Source: Desulfopila aestuarii DSM 18488 (lineage in GTDB: Bacteria > Desulfobacterota > Desulfobulbia > Desulfobulbales > Desulfocapsaceae). From it: a stretch of 64,000 bases of DNA. A program made the position numbers and the translations under genes. Under the pieces are notes generated by a model, which saw nothing but the letters and a program-made list of their open reading frames with translations, was not told the DNA's origin and did no database searches. Location: the NCBI GenBank assembly GCA_945863875.1, contig CAMBBS010000024.1, forward strand, positions 1-64,000. Reading direction: 5' to 3'. This document shows positions 50,999 through 60,729 of the stretch, in pieces; within the stretch, counting starts at the first letter, position 1; each line of letters opens with the position of its first letter.

Positions 50999-52195
50999 TC
51001 ATGGGGGTGTCGCGTCGGGATATGACTGCAGGAGAACGACGGCGTGACAGCTGATGCCCTCGTTTCTCCCGGTAAAGCCCATCTTTTCGGTGGTGGTTGC
51101 TTTGATATTCAGGAATTTTCGATCTATGTGACAGGTTCGACCAAGCAGATCGCGCATCTGGTCGAGATAGGGTGCAAGGCGGGGGGCCTGGCAGACAACG
51201 GTGATATCGGCGTTGGCGATACGAAAGCCCTGTGCATCTGCCAGGCCGATGACCTGCTCGAGCAGGCGTATGGAATAGATGCCGGCAAATTGCGCCTCGG
51301 AATCGGGGAAATGCAGGCCTATATCGCCTACGCCCAGTGCGCCGAGCAGGGCGTCACAGAGGGCATGGGTGAGCACGTCGGCGTCGGAATGTCCGGCCAG
51401 ACCATGGCTGTGCGGCACAGTGATGCCGCCAAGGACAAGTGCTCTGTCTTCGGCAAAGCGGTGGGCATCATAGCCGTGACCGATACGTAAGTCTGGCTGC
51501 AGGTGCTGCTGGAGTATCTTTTCGGCCAAGAGCAGGTCCTCCGGACGGGTTATCTTGATATTCGTTTCGGCGCCTTCGACAAGAATGACCGGAATGCCCG
51601 CCTTTTCAAGAAGGGATGCCTCATCGGTCACCTCCGCGTCGCCGTTGTGCAGAAAGGCCTGTGCAAGGAGCTCTTTGCGGACGGCCTGGGGGGTTTGCGC
51701 CTGCCAGAGCGAGGTCCGGTCGATGGTGGCGGTGATCCTGCCGGTCTCGTCGCCTCTTTTCAGGGTGTCTTTTACCGGTACGGCGGCGATGGCCGCGCCA
51801 TTTTCCAGGGCGGCAAGATAGCATCTGTCGATGACGTCGCCTCTGATCAGCGGCCTGGCGCCATCGTGGACCAGAACGATGTCCGTGTCGTCGGCAAATG
51901 TCAAAAGTGCCTTGAGTCCAGCCTGGACCGAGTCCTGGCGCCTGCTCCCTCCGGCCACGATTGCCAGGTGCGGCACATTGACGGTATAGCGGTCAAACAG
52001 GGTACTGGTCTCGGTAATCCAGTCGGCGGGCACGACAACGACAATGCGCTTGATGTGGCTGTTATTGAGAAAAGCACGCACGGTACGGACAAGAATCGGG
52101 ATCCCGGCCAGCAGGTGATACTGTTTCGGATAGTCGATCTTCATCCTGGTCCCAAAGCCGGCGGCGGGGATTATAGCGGCAGCTGAGGGTGTCAT
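50999..52195 (-). CDS. ispDF: Bifunctional IspD/IspF isoprenoid synthesis enzyme
   Basis: Residues 1-230 form the cytidylyltransferase IspD (AAIIPAAGFGTRMKIDYPKQY; VLVHDGARPLI; QTPQAVRKELL). Residues 240-398 form IspF, 2C-methyl-D-erythritol 2,4-cyclodiphosphate synthase (RIGHGYDAHRF; HSDADVLTHALCDALLGA; DIGLHFPDSEAQFAG). The fusion catalyses two non-consecutive steps of the MEP pathway; such fusions are known in alpha-, delta- and epsilon-type proteobacteria. I use ATG 52195; the ten extra codons in the track include a GTG start without ribosome site. Confidence 0.93.
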   Translation of the reverse strand: MTPSAAAIIPAAGFGTRMKIDYPKQYHLLAGIPILVRTVRAFLNNSHIKRIVVVVPADWITETSTLFDRYTVNVPHLAIVAGGSRRQDSVQAGLKALLTFADDTDIVLVHDGARPLIRGDVIDRCYLAALENGAAIAAVPVKDTLKRGDETGRITATIDRTSLWQAQTPQAVRKELLAQAFLHNGDAEVTDEASLLEKAGIPVILVEGAETNIKITRPEDLLLAEKILQQHLQPDLRIGHGYDAHRFAEDRALVLGGITVPHSHGLAGHSDADVLTHALCDALLGALGVGDIGLHFPDSEAQFAGIYSIRLLEQVIGLADAQGFRIANADITVVCQAPRLAPYLDQMRDLLGRTCHIDRKFLNIKATTTEKMGFTGRNEGISCHAVVLLQSYPDATPP

Positions 52196-52335
52196 AGGGC
52201 AAACAGGAGAGACGGCACAATGCACTGCGCAGTAGAGAGGAGAGACATTCGGGCCATCAGGACATCTTCGCAGGCAGTGCCGCCTTAGCGGCGTTGGCTG
52301 GTATCAATTCTATCACGATCCGTGGGAATGAAAAA

Positions 52336-52690
52336 AGGAGCGGGTTATAAGCCGAATTCTGTACCCCGATAAAGAGGCCATGATCATTTCACTGGGATGT
52401 TGATCGCTCAACACCTCTTGCAACCTACCCGGAGATCTCGGACGGGCCGCCCTCAAACATCTCCCTATTTGGTCTTGCTCTGGGTGGGGTTTGCCGTGCC
52501 TTCCATGTCACCATGGAAGCGGTGAGCTCTTACCTCGCCGTTTCACCCTTACCTGATCGTATCAGGCGGTCTGTTTTCTGTGGCACTTTCCCCCGGTCAC
52601 CCGGCGTTCGCGTTACGAACCACCCTGCCCTGTAGAGTTCGGACTTTCCTCTCCGGTCACAAGACCGGAGCGATCATGCGCCCGCTCCTT
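52336..52690 (-). ncRNA. rnpB: RNase P RNA, class A
   Basis: On the minus strand the sequence begins GGAGCGGGCGCATGATCGC, has GAGGAAAGTCCGAACTC shortly after and ends ACAGAATTCGGCTTATAA followed by CCCGCTCC. The ends pair as P1 (GGAGCGGG/CCCGCTCC), and the bases after are a T-run that would terminate it. These are the universal rnpB landmarks. The ORF at 52580-52843 on the other strand is a shadow. Confidence 0.96.
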
Positions 52691-52739
52691 TGCAGCTACT
52701 GTAGTGGGAAACGCGTAAAAGTCAAAGTGAAAATTGCGG

Positions 52740-53474
52740 TTATTTTTCTTCCAGATTCTCTTCCAGTACGGGTGGTACATAATAATTCAAGCGTTGACAG
52801 GTCGGACAGGCAAAGATGTCTTCGCCTTTCAGGAGCATATTGAATCGCTGCGGCGGCACGGCCATGAAACATCCCTGACAGACACCATCAACCACATTGA
52901 TGACAGCCAGGCCGTTACGGTGTTGACGCAGGGTATCGTACTTACGCAAAAGAGACTTTTTTATCAGGCCGGCCTGTTCGCTGCGTTTGGCATCTTTTTT
53001 CTTTTTACTCTTGTTGATTGCCTCGATATTGGCCCGTACTTTATCGGTTTCTTCGGTAATCAGCTGCTTTTCACCTTTGAGCAGATTCTTTTCCTCTTCC
53101 ATTTGCGCGGTCAGTTTTTCGACGGATTCGATGATGACCAAGATTTTTTCTTCGTTTTCCTTGGCACTTTTCTTGGCATCTTCGATCTCCTTGAGCAGGG
53201 CCGTCTGCTCGCGACCGGTCTGTACCTGCATCATTTTCGACTGGCGTTCTCTGACGTGATCCATCTTGTCGGCCATCTCAGCCTCGAGAGTGCGGCTTTC
53301 TTTTTGTTGAGAGGCGATTTTTTCCTTTAATTCATTAATTAAAGCCTCTCTCTTCGCCAGGGCGGACATACGTTCATCAAGTCCGCTCTGCTCCGACTTG
53401 ATGGCATTGTCGATCTGATCGATTTCCAGGTCAATGGCCTGGAGGGTAACGAGTTGAATTAAGAGTTCGTTCAA
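52740..53474 (-). CDS. Coiled-coil C4-type zinc-ribbon protein
   Basis: The 244-aa protein is a long coiled coil (residues 10-180: rich in E/K, e.g. KREALINELKEKIASQQKES) ending in a C4 zinc ribbon: VCQGCFMAVPPQ and FACPTCQRLNYY. This is the CdsZ/HP0958-type family, proposed to bind RNA or protein partners and often located next to rnpB and Nif3 genes, as here. The start is TTG with AGGAGA seven bases before it. Confidence 0.88.
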   Translation of the reverse strand: MNELLIQLVTLQAIDLEIDQIDNAIKSEQSGLDERMSALAKREALINELKEKIASQQKESRTLEAEMADKMDHVRERQSKMMQVQTGREQTALLKEIEDAKKSAKENEEKILVIIESVEKLTAQMEEEKNLLKGEKQLITEETDKVRANIEAINKSKKKKDAKRSEQAGLIKKSLLRKYDTLRQHRNGLAVINVVDGVCQGCFMAVPPQRFNMLLKGEDIFACPTCQRLNYYVPPVLEENLEEK

Positions 53475-53502
53475 AATAGTTCTCCTATGGAATGTGTTTC
53501 TT

Positions 53503-54330
53503 CTATGGTTGGTATGTTTTATCCAGCAAAACGAAGGGGTGGTGTTCCTCTTGCGTTTGTAGAATTTTTATTTTCCAGTCTTTTTTGTCGCCAGCCTGCT
53601 GGAGCTTTTTCACCAGAAGGGTGACGGCGGGTTTTTCAGTGGCGTAGTGCGTGCCGTCGATGATGCAGAAGTTCGTTTCCGCCGCCCAGATAGCCGTACT
53701 GTGCTTTATTTCCGCGGACAGATAGACGTCTGCACCGCGCCGCAAGGCAATCGGCGCCAGCTCGGAACCGCTACCACCGCATACGGCCACGCTGGTGATC
53801 TTTGTCGGAACCGTTCCCGCCATCTGGACGCTGGGAAGATTCAGGACCAGCAAGACCCGGGCCAGGAAATCAGCAGCGGCGAGCGGAGCGGGGTAAGTGC
53901 CGATGGTTCCCAGCCCGGTGTCCGTGCCGGCTTCATCCGATGACGAGACAAGGGGAGAGAGATCTTCCAGGCCGAGCTGGAGGGCGAGATAGTGGCTGAC
54001 GCCAGCACGGGCACTGTCGAAATTGGTATGGCAGCCGATGATGGCGATATGGTTGGCAAGGGCTTTTTGCAGCAGCCTGCCGTTCGGTTCGGCAGTATTG
54101 ATCGTCTGGAGCGGTTTGAAAATGACCGGATGATGGGTAACGATGGTGTTGGCACCCAGGGCTATCGCTTCATCGACCAGTCTGTTGGTCGGGTCGAGTC
54201 CGGCAAGTACCGCCGTCACTTCCTGCTCCGGGTCACCGATCAGAAGACCTACATTGTCCCACGATTCAGCCAGGCTGAAAGGCGCCTCGATATTAAGGCT
54301 TTCGAGAATGTCCTTTACTCTTACCGTCAT
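53503..54330 (-). CDS. Nif3-like dinuclear metal centre protein
   Basis: The 275-aa protein has the Nif3/YbgI/DUF34 features SLAESWDNVGLLIGDP, NTIVTHHPVIFKPLQTI with two metal-binding histidines, IIGCHTNFDSARAGV and, at the C-terminal end, CIIDGTHYATEKPAV. The biochemical role is still uncertain, with a proposed GTP cyclohydrolase-like or metal chaperone function. It lies 28 bases before the zinc-ribbon gene on the same strand. Confidence 0.9.
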   Translation of the reverse strand: MTVRVKDILESLNIEAPFSLAESWDNVGLLIGDPEQEVTAVLAGLDPTNRLVDEAIALGANTIVTHHPVIFKPLQTINTAEPNGRLLQKALANHIAIIGCHTNFDSARAGVSHYLALQLGLEDLSPLVSSSDEAGTDTGLGTIGTYPAPLAAADFLARVLLVLNLPSVQMAGTVPTKITSVAVCGGSGSELAPIALRRGADVYLSAEIKHSTAIWAAETNFCIIDGTHYATEKPAVTLLVKKLQQAGDKKDWKIKILQTQEEHHPFVLLDKTYQP

Positions 54331-54358
54331 ATGGATTGTCTATCGTGCAGCTCATAAT

Positions 54359-54378
54359 AATCTGTAAGGTACTAAAAC
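54359..54378. repeat. Palindromic repeat half-element, copy C
   Basis: AATCTGTAAGGTACTAAAAC matches the right arm of copy B (45340-45360) over 19 bases. No inverted partner is nearby, so only one end is kept. Confidence 0.55.
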
Positions 54379-54411
54379 AAAAAAGGTACACCCCACTGGG
54401 GATGTACCTTT
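54376..54411 (-). terminator. Intrinsic terminator downstream of the tRNA gene
   Basis: On the minus strand AAAGGTACATCCCCA and TGGGGTGTACCTTT pair and are followed by TTTTTTGTTTT. It fits the end of the tRNA transcript. A second GC-rich hairpin (GATTCGGGC/GCCCGAAT) lies near 54427-54453. Confidence 0.7.
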
Positions 54412-54549
54412 GTATTGATTTCGCCCATTCGGGCATTTTTAGCCCGAATCGAGATGTGTCTTTCAGGAGTGATGCTCTCCCCTTTTTCTATGTATACTCT
54501 TGCTTTTTTCAAGGAATCCGTTGTTTCTGCTCAGAAGCTGCTGTATTAA

Positions 54550-54625
54550 TGGTGGGCGCAGTAGGATTCGAACCTACGACCGATCGGTTATGAGCCGATG
54601 GCTCTACCAGCTGAGCTATGCGCCC
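54550..54625 (-). tRNA. tRNA with CAT anticodon (Met elongator or Ile2)
   Basis: On the minus strand the 76-base sequence GGGCGCATAGCTCAGC...TGCGCCCACCA folds as a cloverleaf with encoded CCA. The anticodon loop is CTCATAA, giving CAT. It lacks the initiator features (mispaired 1-72, G-C triplet stem), so it is elongator Met or lysidine-modified Ile; sequence alone does not settle which. Confidence 0.93.
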
Positions 54626-54866
54626 ATAGCTCTCTTTGAGAGATAAAACAATCTATTTAAAATGACCTGAGCGATAATGTCAATGGAAAAAATAAAGCAA
54701 CCTGGAAAACGTCTTCAAAGAAAGGGGCATGCCGCACGGTCCAACGCCTTTTCGGAACGCCCTCATCTGGTTGCCAAATGTAACAAGATAACTATTCTCT
54801 AACAATATATCGTTGTTCAAACAGATTCAGTGCCGGTGCACGTTTACAAAGAACAGGTGAAACCCT

Positions 54867-56723
54867 TTGATGTATACAAATCTTCTTCTCTTTCTCGTCG
54901 CTATTTTTCTTTTTAGTGTCGACAGCATCCCTTCCGCTCCGTTTTTGCCCGCCTGGCAGGGACTCCTTCTGTTTTTCCTGTTGCTGGCCGGATATACCAA
55001 ACTTGCCGGCAAGTTGTTTAGCCGACCGCGCGCCAGGCGCTCCGCCGGATATTTTCAGACGGAAAAACAATTGTCCCTTCTCGCCCTGGTTTTTTTCGGC
55101 GCAACGCTTTATCTCTGCGATTCGAAATACTATCTCTCTATGCTTTCCTTCGGCAACACCACTCCGGCTCTGGTCAATATGGCCGGACTTCTGCTGTTTG
55201 TCCTCTTTTTATCGATCATGTGGCGGGCCGGGAAAAAAAATTACGAGGTTATTTTCGGCAGAAAGCACAGCACAACCATTTTTATCCTGTCGAACATCAA
55301 AGCCAACCTGCCCATTGTCCTGCCCTGGGTCATTCTTTCAGCCCTCTATGATGCGGTGGCCCTGCTGCCCTTCCCTGGGCTGCAGAAAATTGTCGCTTCG
55401 GAATGGGGCGATCTGTTGTTCTTTGGTTTTTTTCTGCTCTTTGTGCTGATTTTTTTTCCGCCGCTGGTGCGCCGGCTTTGGGGCTGCGAAAAACTGCCCG
55501 AGGGCTATCTGAAAAAGCATCTGGACGGCTTCTGTGCCAAACAGGACTTCAGCGCCGATTTTTATCTCTGGCCGCTTTTCGAGGGGCAGATGCTCACCGC
55601 CGGGGTAATGGGCATCGTCCCCGGTCTTCGGTATATTCTCCTCACACCGGCCCTGATCGAGACCATGTCCCTGGTCGAACTCGAAGCGGTCATGGCCCAT
55701 GAAATAGGCCACGTGAAGAAGTACCATATGCTGTTGTATGTCATGCTGATTGCCGGCTTCAGTCTGCTCGTCGGTCTGTTGGCCGAACCGTTTATCTATC
55801 TGTTTCTTTCCCTGGATTTTCTTAACCGATTGATGGCCATGAGCGGTATCTCGGTGGAGACGGTGCTGGTTCTCGTTGGTGCCGTCCCGCTGCTGGTGTT
55901 TATGCTCCTCTATTTTCGGGTTATATTCGGTTATTTTATTCGAAACTTTGAACGGCAGGCCGACCTGTTCAGCCTCCAGTCCATCGGCAACGGGCAGGCG
56001 CTGGTCTCCGCTTTTGAGAAGATAGCGGTTCTCAGCGGCAATATTCGTGACCAGCCTAACTGGCATCACTTTGGCATAGGGGAACGTATTACCTGTCTCG
56101 AACAGGCGGAAAGGGAGCCGGAGCTGATCGAGCGGCATAACCGCAAGGTGCGCTACAGTCTTTTCGCCTATATGGCAATACTGTTGACGACCATTGTTCT
56201 CGTACGGCAGATTCCCACGGAAGCGCTGGCCCAAAGCTATCAGGAAAACTTTGCCGAAGCGGTGCTGCTGCAGAAGGCCAAGCAGGAGCCGGAACGGGCA
56301 CTGTGGCAGCGCCTTATCGGAGATCTGATGCTGACGAGAAAGATGGAAGGAAAAGCCCTGGCTGCCTATGAAAAAGCCTACAGCCTTGAGCCGGTCAACC
56401 CGGAAATTATGAACAACTTTGCCTGGCTGCTGCTGACCAGTGAGAATCTCTCGCTGCGAGACCCGATGCAGGCATTGACTCTGGCCAGGGCTGCGGCCAC
56501 CCTCGAGCCGAAAGGGCATGTACTCGATACCCTGGCTACCGCCTATTGGGCGAACGGTCTCGTAGAAGAGGCGGTGCAAACGGAAAAACAGGCAATTGCC
56601 GCCGACCCGGCCCAGAGGCGGTTTTATCTGGCGCAGATTAATAGATTTATCAACCAGACCTATGAAGAGTCGGTCAAGGAGCAGAAGGCGATGCTACAGG
56701 CAGCACAACGGGAGTTGCGGTGA
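54867..56723 (+). CDS. M48 family membrane metalloprotease with C-terminal TPR region
   Basis: The 618-aa protein has four or five N-terminal helices, a soluble part with YILLTPALIETMSLVELEAVMAHEIGHVKKYH, the HExxH zinc motif of Ste24/HtpX-like M48 peptidases, then further helices, and, from about residue 460, a helical repeat region (ALAAYEKAYSLEPVNPEIMNNFAWLLL; DTLATAYWANGLVEEAVQTEKQAIAADPAQ) that reads as TPR units. It is probably an inner-membrane quality-control protease with a protein-binding tail. The ATG at 54867 is the only good start. The next gene, nfo, begins at its stop. Confidence 0.85.
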   Translation: MMYTNLLLFLVAIFLFSVDSIPSAPFLPAWQGLLLFFLLLAGYTKLAGKLFSRPRARRSAGYFQTEKQLSLLALVFFGATLYLCDSKYYLSMLSFGNTTPALVNMAGLLLFVLFLSIMWRAGKKNYEVIFGRKHSTTIFILSNIKANLPIVLPWVILSALYDAVALLPFPGLQKIVASEWGDLLFFGFFLLFVLIFFPPLVRRLWGCEKLPEGYLKKHLDGFCAKQDFSADFYLWPLFEGQMLTAGVMGIVPGLRYILLTPALIETMSLVELEAVMAHEIGHVKKYHMLLYVMLIAGFSLLVGLLAEPFIYLFLSLDFLNRLMAMSGISVETVLVLVGAVPLLVFMLLYFRVIFGYFIRNFERQADLFSLQSIGNGQALVSAFEKIAVLSGNIRDQPNWHHFGIGERITCLEQAEREPELIERHNRKVRYSLFAYMAILLTTIVLVRQIPTEALAQSYQENFAEAVLLQKAKQEPERALWQRLIGDLMLTRKMEGKALAAYEKAYSLEPVNPEIMNNFAWLLLTSENLSLRDPMQALTLARAAATLEPKGHVLDTLATAYWANGLVEEAVQTEKQAIAADPAQRRFYLAQINRFINQTYEESVKEQKAMLQAAQRELR

Positions 56724-57598
56724 TGATGTCTTCACGGCCGCATCCACCCCTCTTGGGGGCACATGAATCCGTTGCCGGCGGGCTGCATCTCGCTTTCGCC
56801 CGAATCGAAAGCGTTGGTGGCGAAGCGCTGCAGATATTTACCCGAAACCAGCGCCAGTGGAATCCGGCGGAACTGGCGGCGGAAGAGATTGAGCTCTTTA
56901 AAAGAGCCCATGAAAAAAGCGGTGGCATGCCCGTCGCTTCCCATGCGTCGTATCTGGTAAACCTGGCCACCGGTAAAAAGGAGCTGCTGGACAAATCGGT
57001 ACACAACCTTGCCCAGGAACTGACCCGCTGCGCGCAGCTTGGCGTGCCGTATGTTGTCCTGCATCCCGGCTCCCATGGCGGTGACGGCGTAGAGCTTGGT
57101 CTGAAGAGATTTACCGAAGGACTGGACAGAACATTCAAACAAAGCGGTGTTACCACGGTACAGGTCCTGGTGGAAACCACTGCCGGGCAGGGTACCGGTC
57201 TTGGCAGCAGCTTTGCCGAGCTTGCCTATATCCTGGAGCACTCAAAATTTCCGGAATTGCTCGGGGTCTGTGTCGATACCTGTCATGCTTTCTCCGCAGG
57301 ATACGAACTGCGGACGGAGGCCGGCTATAAGGAGACAATTGATGACCTCAAGAGTACGGTCGGTCTCGACAAGATCCGTTTTTTTCACCTCAATGATTCA
57401 AAAAAAGAGCTGGGCAGCAGGGTCGACCGCCATGAACATATCGGTAAAGGTGCCATCGGCCTATCGGGTTTTAAGAACCTGCTGAACGATAGCCGTTTTG
57501 CCGGACTGCCGATGACTCTTGAGACCCCGAAAAGTGACAGCCTCGCCGAGGACCGTGAAAACCTGCATGTCCTCCGTTTGCTTCTAATCGAGCGCTGA
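56723..57598 (+). CDS. nfo: Endonuclease IV (AP endonuclease)
   Basis: The 291-aa protein shows the Nfo motifs LLGAHESVAGGL, VVLHPGSHGG, LLGVCVDTCHAFSAGYEL and FHLNDSKKELGSRVDRHEHIGKG, holding the three-zinc site histidines and acids. It repairs abasic sites in DNA. The ATG at 56723 overlaps the protease stop, with GGGAG upstream; a GTG three bases earlier and an ATG three later are alternatives. Confidence 0.93.
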   Translation: MMSSRPHPPLLGAHESVAGGLHLAFARIESVGGEALQIFTRNQRQWNPAELAAEEIELFKRAHEKSGGMPVASHASYLVNLATGKKELLDKSVHNLAQELTRCAQLGVPYVVLHPGSHGGDGVELGLKRFTEGLDRTFKQSGVTTVQVLVETTAGQGTGLGSSFAELAYILEHSKFPELLGVCVDTCHAFSAGYELRTEAGYKETIDDLKSTVGLDKIRFFHLNDSKKELGSRVDRHEHIGKGAIGLSGFKNLLNDSRFAGLPMTLETPKSDSLAEDRENLHVLRLLLIER

Positions 57599-57898
57599 GT
57601 TCATTTCTGCTTCTCGCAATCTTCTTGCAAAATAATTATCTTCGAGGGACAATGCAGACAAGTAGACGTTTTTTGTCTGAAAAAAAGACCTCGTAAATGC
57701 ACGCTGAAAATAGGTAAAATTAATCGACACATTCAAGTTCTCATTAAATCAAAATGTATCGCATTACTGCAAAAATGACGAAATTAACCTATTTTCTTGA
57801 CTTTGATTGTCCAGTTATCATGTCATATGATGCATAATCAAATAGTTACGATCAGTCAGATGTTCGGTTTTAACGAGGTCTGGAAAAGGTAATTTTAA
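57599..57898. other. Gene-free stretch of 300 bases before the pilus ATPase
   Basis: The stretch is AT-rich. GAAAATAGGT near 57705 and ACCTATTTTC near 57790 form a distant 10-bp inverted pair, and TTGACT near 57800 could be a -35 element, but no convincing -10 follows at the right distance. Confidence 0.35.
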
Positions 57899-59701
57899 AT
57901 GAAATTTTTGAACAGCGATGCTCTCCTTGATGTCCTAGTTAAGCAGCAGATATTAAGCCCCAAACAGCGGCAGTTTGTTACGCTGGAAAAGGGGAAAATG
58001 CGCCAAAAGCTCCTCCGTCAGGCCGGTAAGGAAGGCGAGGTGGACAAGGATTATCCGGATATGGTCGATATCACCGTCGGCTTCAACTTCAAGCTGTCGG
58101 GGGGGGACGGCAGCCTGGTCGATGAAGAACCGATCATGCGGGCTGTGGCGAAAGAGAATAACCTGCCCTTCAAGAAGCTTGATCCGCTTGAACTTGATAT
58201 GGATGTCGCCACCAAGACCATTCCCCGTAACTTCGCCATCAGGCAGCTTATTCTCCCTTTTAAGATGGAAAACGGTTTGGTGGAGACGGCCGTTTATCAT
58301 CCCGACTGTCAGGCGACCCTGGTCGATATCGAGCAGGCCAATCAGATTAAGATAAAGCCGTATATCGCCACGAAATCGGATATTAAGCGGATAATCAGTG
58401 AGTTTTTTGGATTTCAGAAGTCGATCAGTGCCGCTGAGGATCAGTTCGGTGTTATCCCGGGCGGGAGCAGTTCCATCGACATCGGTAACCTTGAGCGCTA
58501 TGTCAAAATCTCTTCTTCGAAAGAAATCACCTCCTCCGATCAGCATATCAAGTCGGCGGTCAACCATATCTTCCATTACGCTCTGGAACAGCGGGCCAGT
58601 GATATCCACATCGAGCCGAAACGCAATATATCGATGATCCGCTTTCGCATTGATGGTTCACTGCACACCATTTATAATCTGCCCAAAGCCGTCCATTCGG
58701 CCATTGTCGCCCGCATTAAGTTCTTATCCCGACTTGATATCGCGGAAAAAAGACGTCCCCAGGACGGCCGGATTAAAATCGGCGAAAAGAGCGGCAAGGA
58801 TATTGAGATACGGGTTTCGACCATTCCGGTGTCCTTTGGCGAAAAGGCGGTGCTGCGTATTCTCGATTCCGAATTGATGTTTCAGAAGGTCGAAACCCTG
58901 GGATTTTCTAATAGGGATATGGAGGTGTATAATTCTTTTATCTCCTCGCCTCACGGCATTATTCTCGTGACGGGGCCGACCGGAAGTGGTAAATCGACGA
59001 CGCTCTACTCGACGCTAAAGGAAATTTCCACCCCTGAGAAAAATATTGTCACGGTGGAGGATCCGGTGGAAATGGTGCACGAGGAGTTTAATCAGATTGC
59101 CGTGCAGCCGCTGATCGATGTGACCTTTACGACGATTTTGCGCAGCATCCTGCGCCAGGATCCGGATATTATCATGATCGGCGAGATCCGTGATCATGAG
59201 ACGGCTGCCCATGCGGTGCAGGCGGCGATGACTGGGCATCTGGTTTTTTCGACACTGCATACCAACGATGCGGTATCCTCCATAGCCAGGCTGAAAGACC
59301 TTGGGCTGCAGCCTTTTATGATCGCCACCACCCTGCTCGGCTGCATGGCGCAGCGGTTGGTCAAGACGATCTGTCCCAGCTGTGCCGAGGACTTTGCCAT
59401 GCCGGGCGAGGAGCTTCTGAAATTGGGCTTTCCCGTGACCGGATCGGGCAATATTGTCCTGCGCCGAGGCAAGGGCTGCCGGGATTGCCGTGGCACCGGA
59501 TATAAGGGCAGGTGCGGCATATTTGAAATATTTCCCATGTCTTCCAAGGTGAAAAAGATGGTCGCCGATGAGGCGCACACCTTAGAGATAAGGCAGGTTG
59601 CAATACGCGAAGGAATGACTACATTACGCGAGGACGCGTGGGATAAGGTCCGTCGCGGCATAACCACATACGAGGAAGCACTGCGGGTTACCGCCGCTTG
59701 A
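57899..59701 (+). CDS. PilB/GspE-type secretion or pilus extension ATPase
   Basis: The 600-aa protein has an N-terminal MshEN-like region (residues 1-160), then the GspE ATPase: IHIEPKRNISMIRFRIDG, Walker A GPTGSGKSTTLYS, DPDIIMIGEIRDHETAAHAVQAAMTGHLVFSTLHTNDA, and a zinc-binding CPSCAEDF...CRDCRGTGYKGRCG insert. It belongs to PilB/GspE and drives pilus assembly or type II secretion from the cytoplasm. No pilin, inner-membrane or secretin genes are in the window, so its system is elsewhere. The ATG has GGAAAAGG upstream. Confidence 0.9.
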   Translation: MKFLNSDALLDVLVKQQILSPKQRQFVTLEKGKMRQKLLRQAGKEGEVDKDYPDMVDITVGFNFKLSGGDGSLVDEEPIMRAVAKENNLPFKKLDPLELDMDVATKTIPRNFAIRQLILPFKMENGLVETAVYHPDCQATLVDIEQANQIKIKPYIATKSDIKRIISEFFGFQKSISAAEDQFGVIPGGSSSIDIGNLERYVKISSSKEITSSDQHIKSAVNHIFHYALEQRASDIHIEPKRNISMIRFRIDGSLHTIYNLPKAVHSAIVARIKFLSRLDIAEKRRPQDGRIKIGEKSGKDIEIRVSTIPVSFGEKAVLRILDSELMFQKVETLGFSNRDMEVYNSFISSPHGIILVTGPTGSGKSTTLYSTLKEISTPEKNIVTVEDPVEMVHEEFNQIAVQPLIDVTFTTILRSILRQDPDIIMIGEIRDHETAAHAVQAAMTGHLVFSTLHTNDAVSSIARLKDLGLQPFMIATTLLGCMAQRLVKTICPSCAEDFAMPGEELLKLGFPVTGSGNIVLRRGKGCRDCRGTGYKGRCGIFEIFPMSSKVKKMVADEAHTLEIRQVAIREGMTTLREDAWDKVRRGITTYEEALRVTAA

Positions 59702-59809
59702 CGGCGGGAATGGTTACAACTACTACAGAGGAGACAGCGTTTCCTCCTCCACCTGAAGGAAGAGGTACCCACACTGTAATTTTAGATGAAAAATGAGAGA
59801 TAACACCTG

Positions 59810-60268
59810 ATGGCCATCAAGATCGTCGCCAAAAACAAGAAAGCCTTTCACGACTACCATATCGACGCCACCTATGAGGCGGGGATGGTGCTTTCCGGGC
59901 CGGAAGTGAAATCACTCCGGGCCGGCAAGGCGAACCTGCGTGACGGCTATGTGAAGATCGATTCCCGTGGTGAGGCGATGCTGTATAATGTGCATATTTC
60001 AATGTATTCTTTTGCCACGCAGAATCCGAACGAGCCGCTCCGGGTTCGTAAGCTGCTGCTGCATCATCGGGAGATCAAGAAACTTATTGGTAAGCTCAAT
60101 GAAAAAGGCCTTGCCCTGATCCCGCTGAAGATATATTTTATTGAGAATGGCAAGGCAAAAGTAGAACTTGGTCTTGCCCGCGGTAAAAGAGAATATGATA
60201 AAAGGGCAACCCTCAAAGAACAGCAGAGTAATCGCGAGATTCAGCGAGAGATGCGTCACGACAGGTAG
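59810..60268 (+). CDS. smpB: tmRNA-binding protein SmpB
   Basis: The 152-aa protein has the SmpB core: [32 protein letters not shown], then [23 protein letters not shown], and the basic tail [21 protein letters not shown]. It delivers tmRNA to stalled ribosomes. The ssrA gene follows 45 bases downstream on the same strand, a common and functional pairing. Confidence 0.96.
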   Translation: MAIKIVAKNKKAFHDYHIDATYEAGMVLSGPEVKSLRAGKANLRDGYVKIDSRGEAMLYNVHISMYSFATQNPNEPLRVRKLLLHHREIKKLIGKLNEKGLALIPLKIYFIENGKAKVELGLARGKREYDKRATLKEQQSNREIQREMRHDR

Positions 60269-60313
60269 AGTAACTTAACTTATCAACCTATAGCTTGAAT
60301 CTGAATACATAAA

Positions 60314-60679
60314 GGGGGCGAAACGGATTCGACGGGGATGTGAAAGCTCATCGTTGCATGCCGAGCTTCTATTTGCTCGTAAAACCGATAGAACATAAAT
60401 ATAATCGCAGACGATTATAACTACGCAGTAGCAGCTTAATACCTGTCATACTGCCGTCCCACCAGTCTTCGCCCGTAAGGCTGGATTTGGGGCGTCGACT
60501 CAACGGGCTGGTCGCCTGAAGGTTGCCTGTCTTTCAGGGGACGAGATCTCACAGACTAGTTCCAGGAAATCTATGTTCCGACTGAGTTCCCGGCACGAAA
60601 CCTAAAGTACGGAACTAAGCATGTAGATACGGGAGGGGAGCATTTTCGGACGCGGGTTCGACTCCCGCCGCCTCCACCA
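60314..60679 (+). ncRNA. ssrA: Transfer-messenger RNA
   Basis: The sequence starts GGGGGCGAAACGGATTCGAC and ends GGACGCGGGTTCGACTCCCG followed by CCGCCTCCACCA, which pair as the tRNA-like acceptor. The internal tag reads ADDYNYAVAA then a stop (codons GCA GAC GAT TAT AAC TAC GCA GTA GCA GCT TAA). The 3' end is the likely integration site of the following island. Confidence 0.97.
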
Positions 60680-60729
60680 AATTATTGATATCATTGAGAA
60701 AAGTTGGATGAACCAGTGTCCAGCAGTAA

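Noticed and set aside
52580-52843. 87-aa plus-strand ORF
   Set aside because: It runs through the 5' part of rnpB and is an artefact of the structured RNA.
54336-54593. 85-aa ORF ending VGAVGFEPTTDRL
   Set aside because: The ending is the familiar false translation of the antisense of a tRNA gene; no real gene.
55338-56579. 413-aa minus-strand ORF
   Set aside because: Antisense shadow of the M48 protease, rich in Gln/His/Arg.
57705-57797. Distant inverted pair GAAAATAGGT/ACCTATTTTC
   Set aside because: Ten bases over a gap of about 70 in AT-rich sequence can arise by chance; no function supported.
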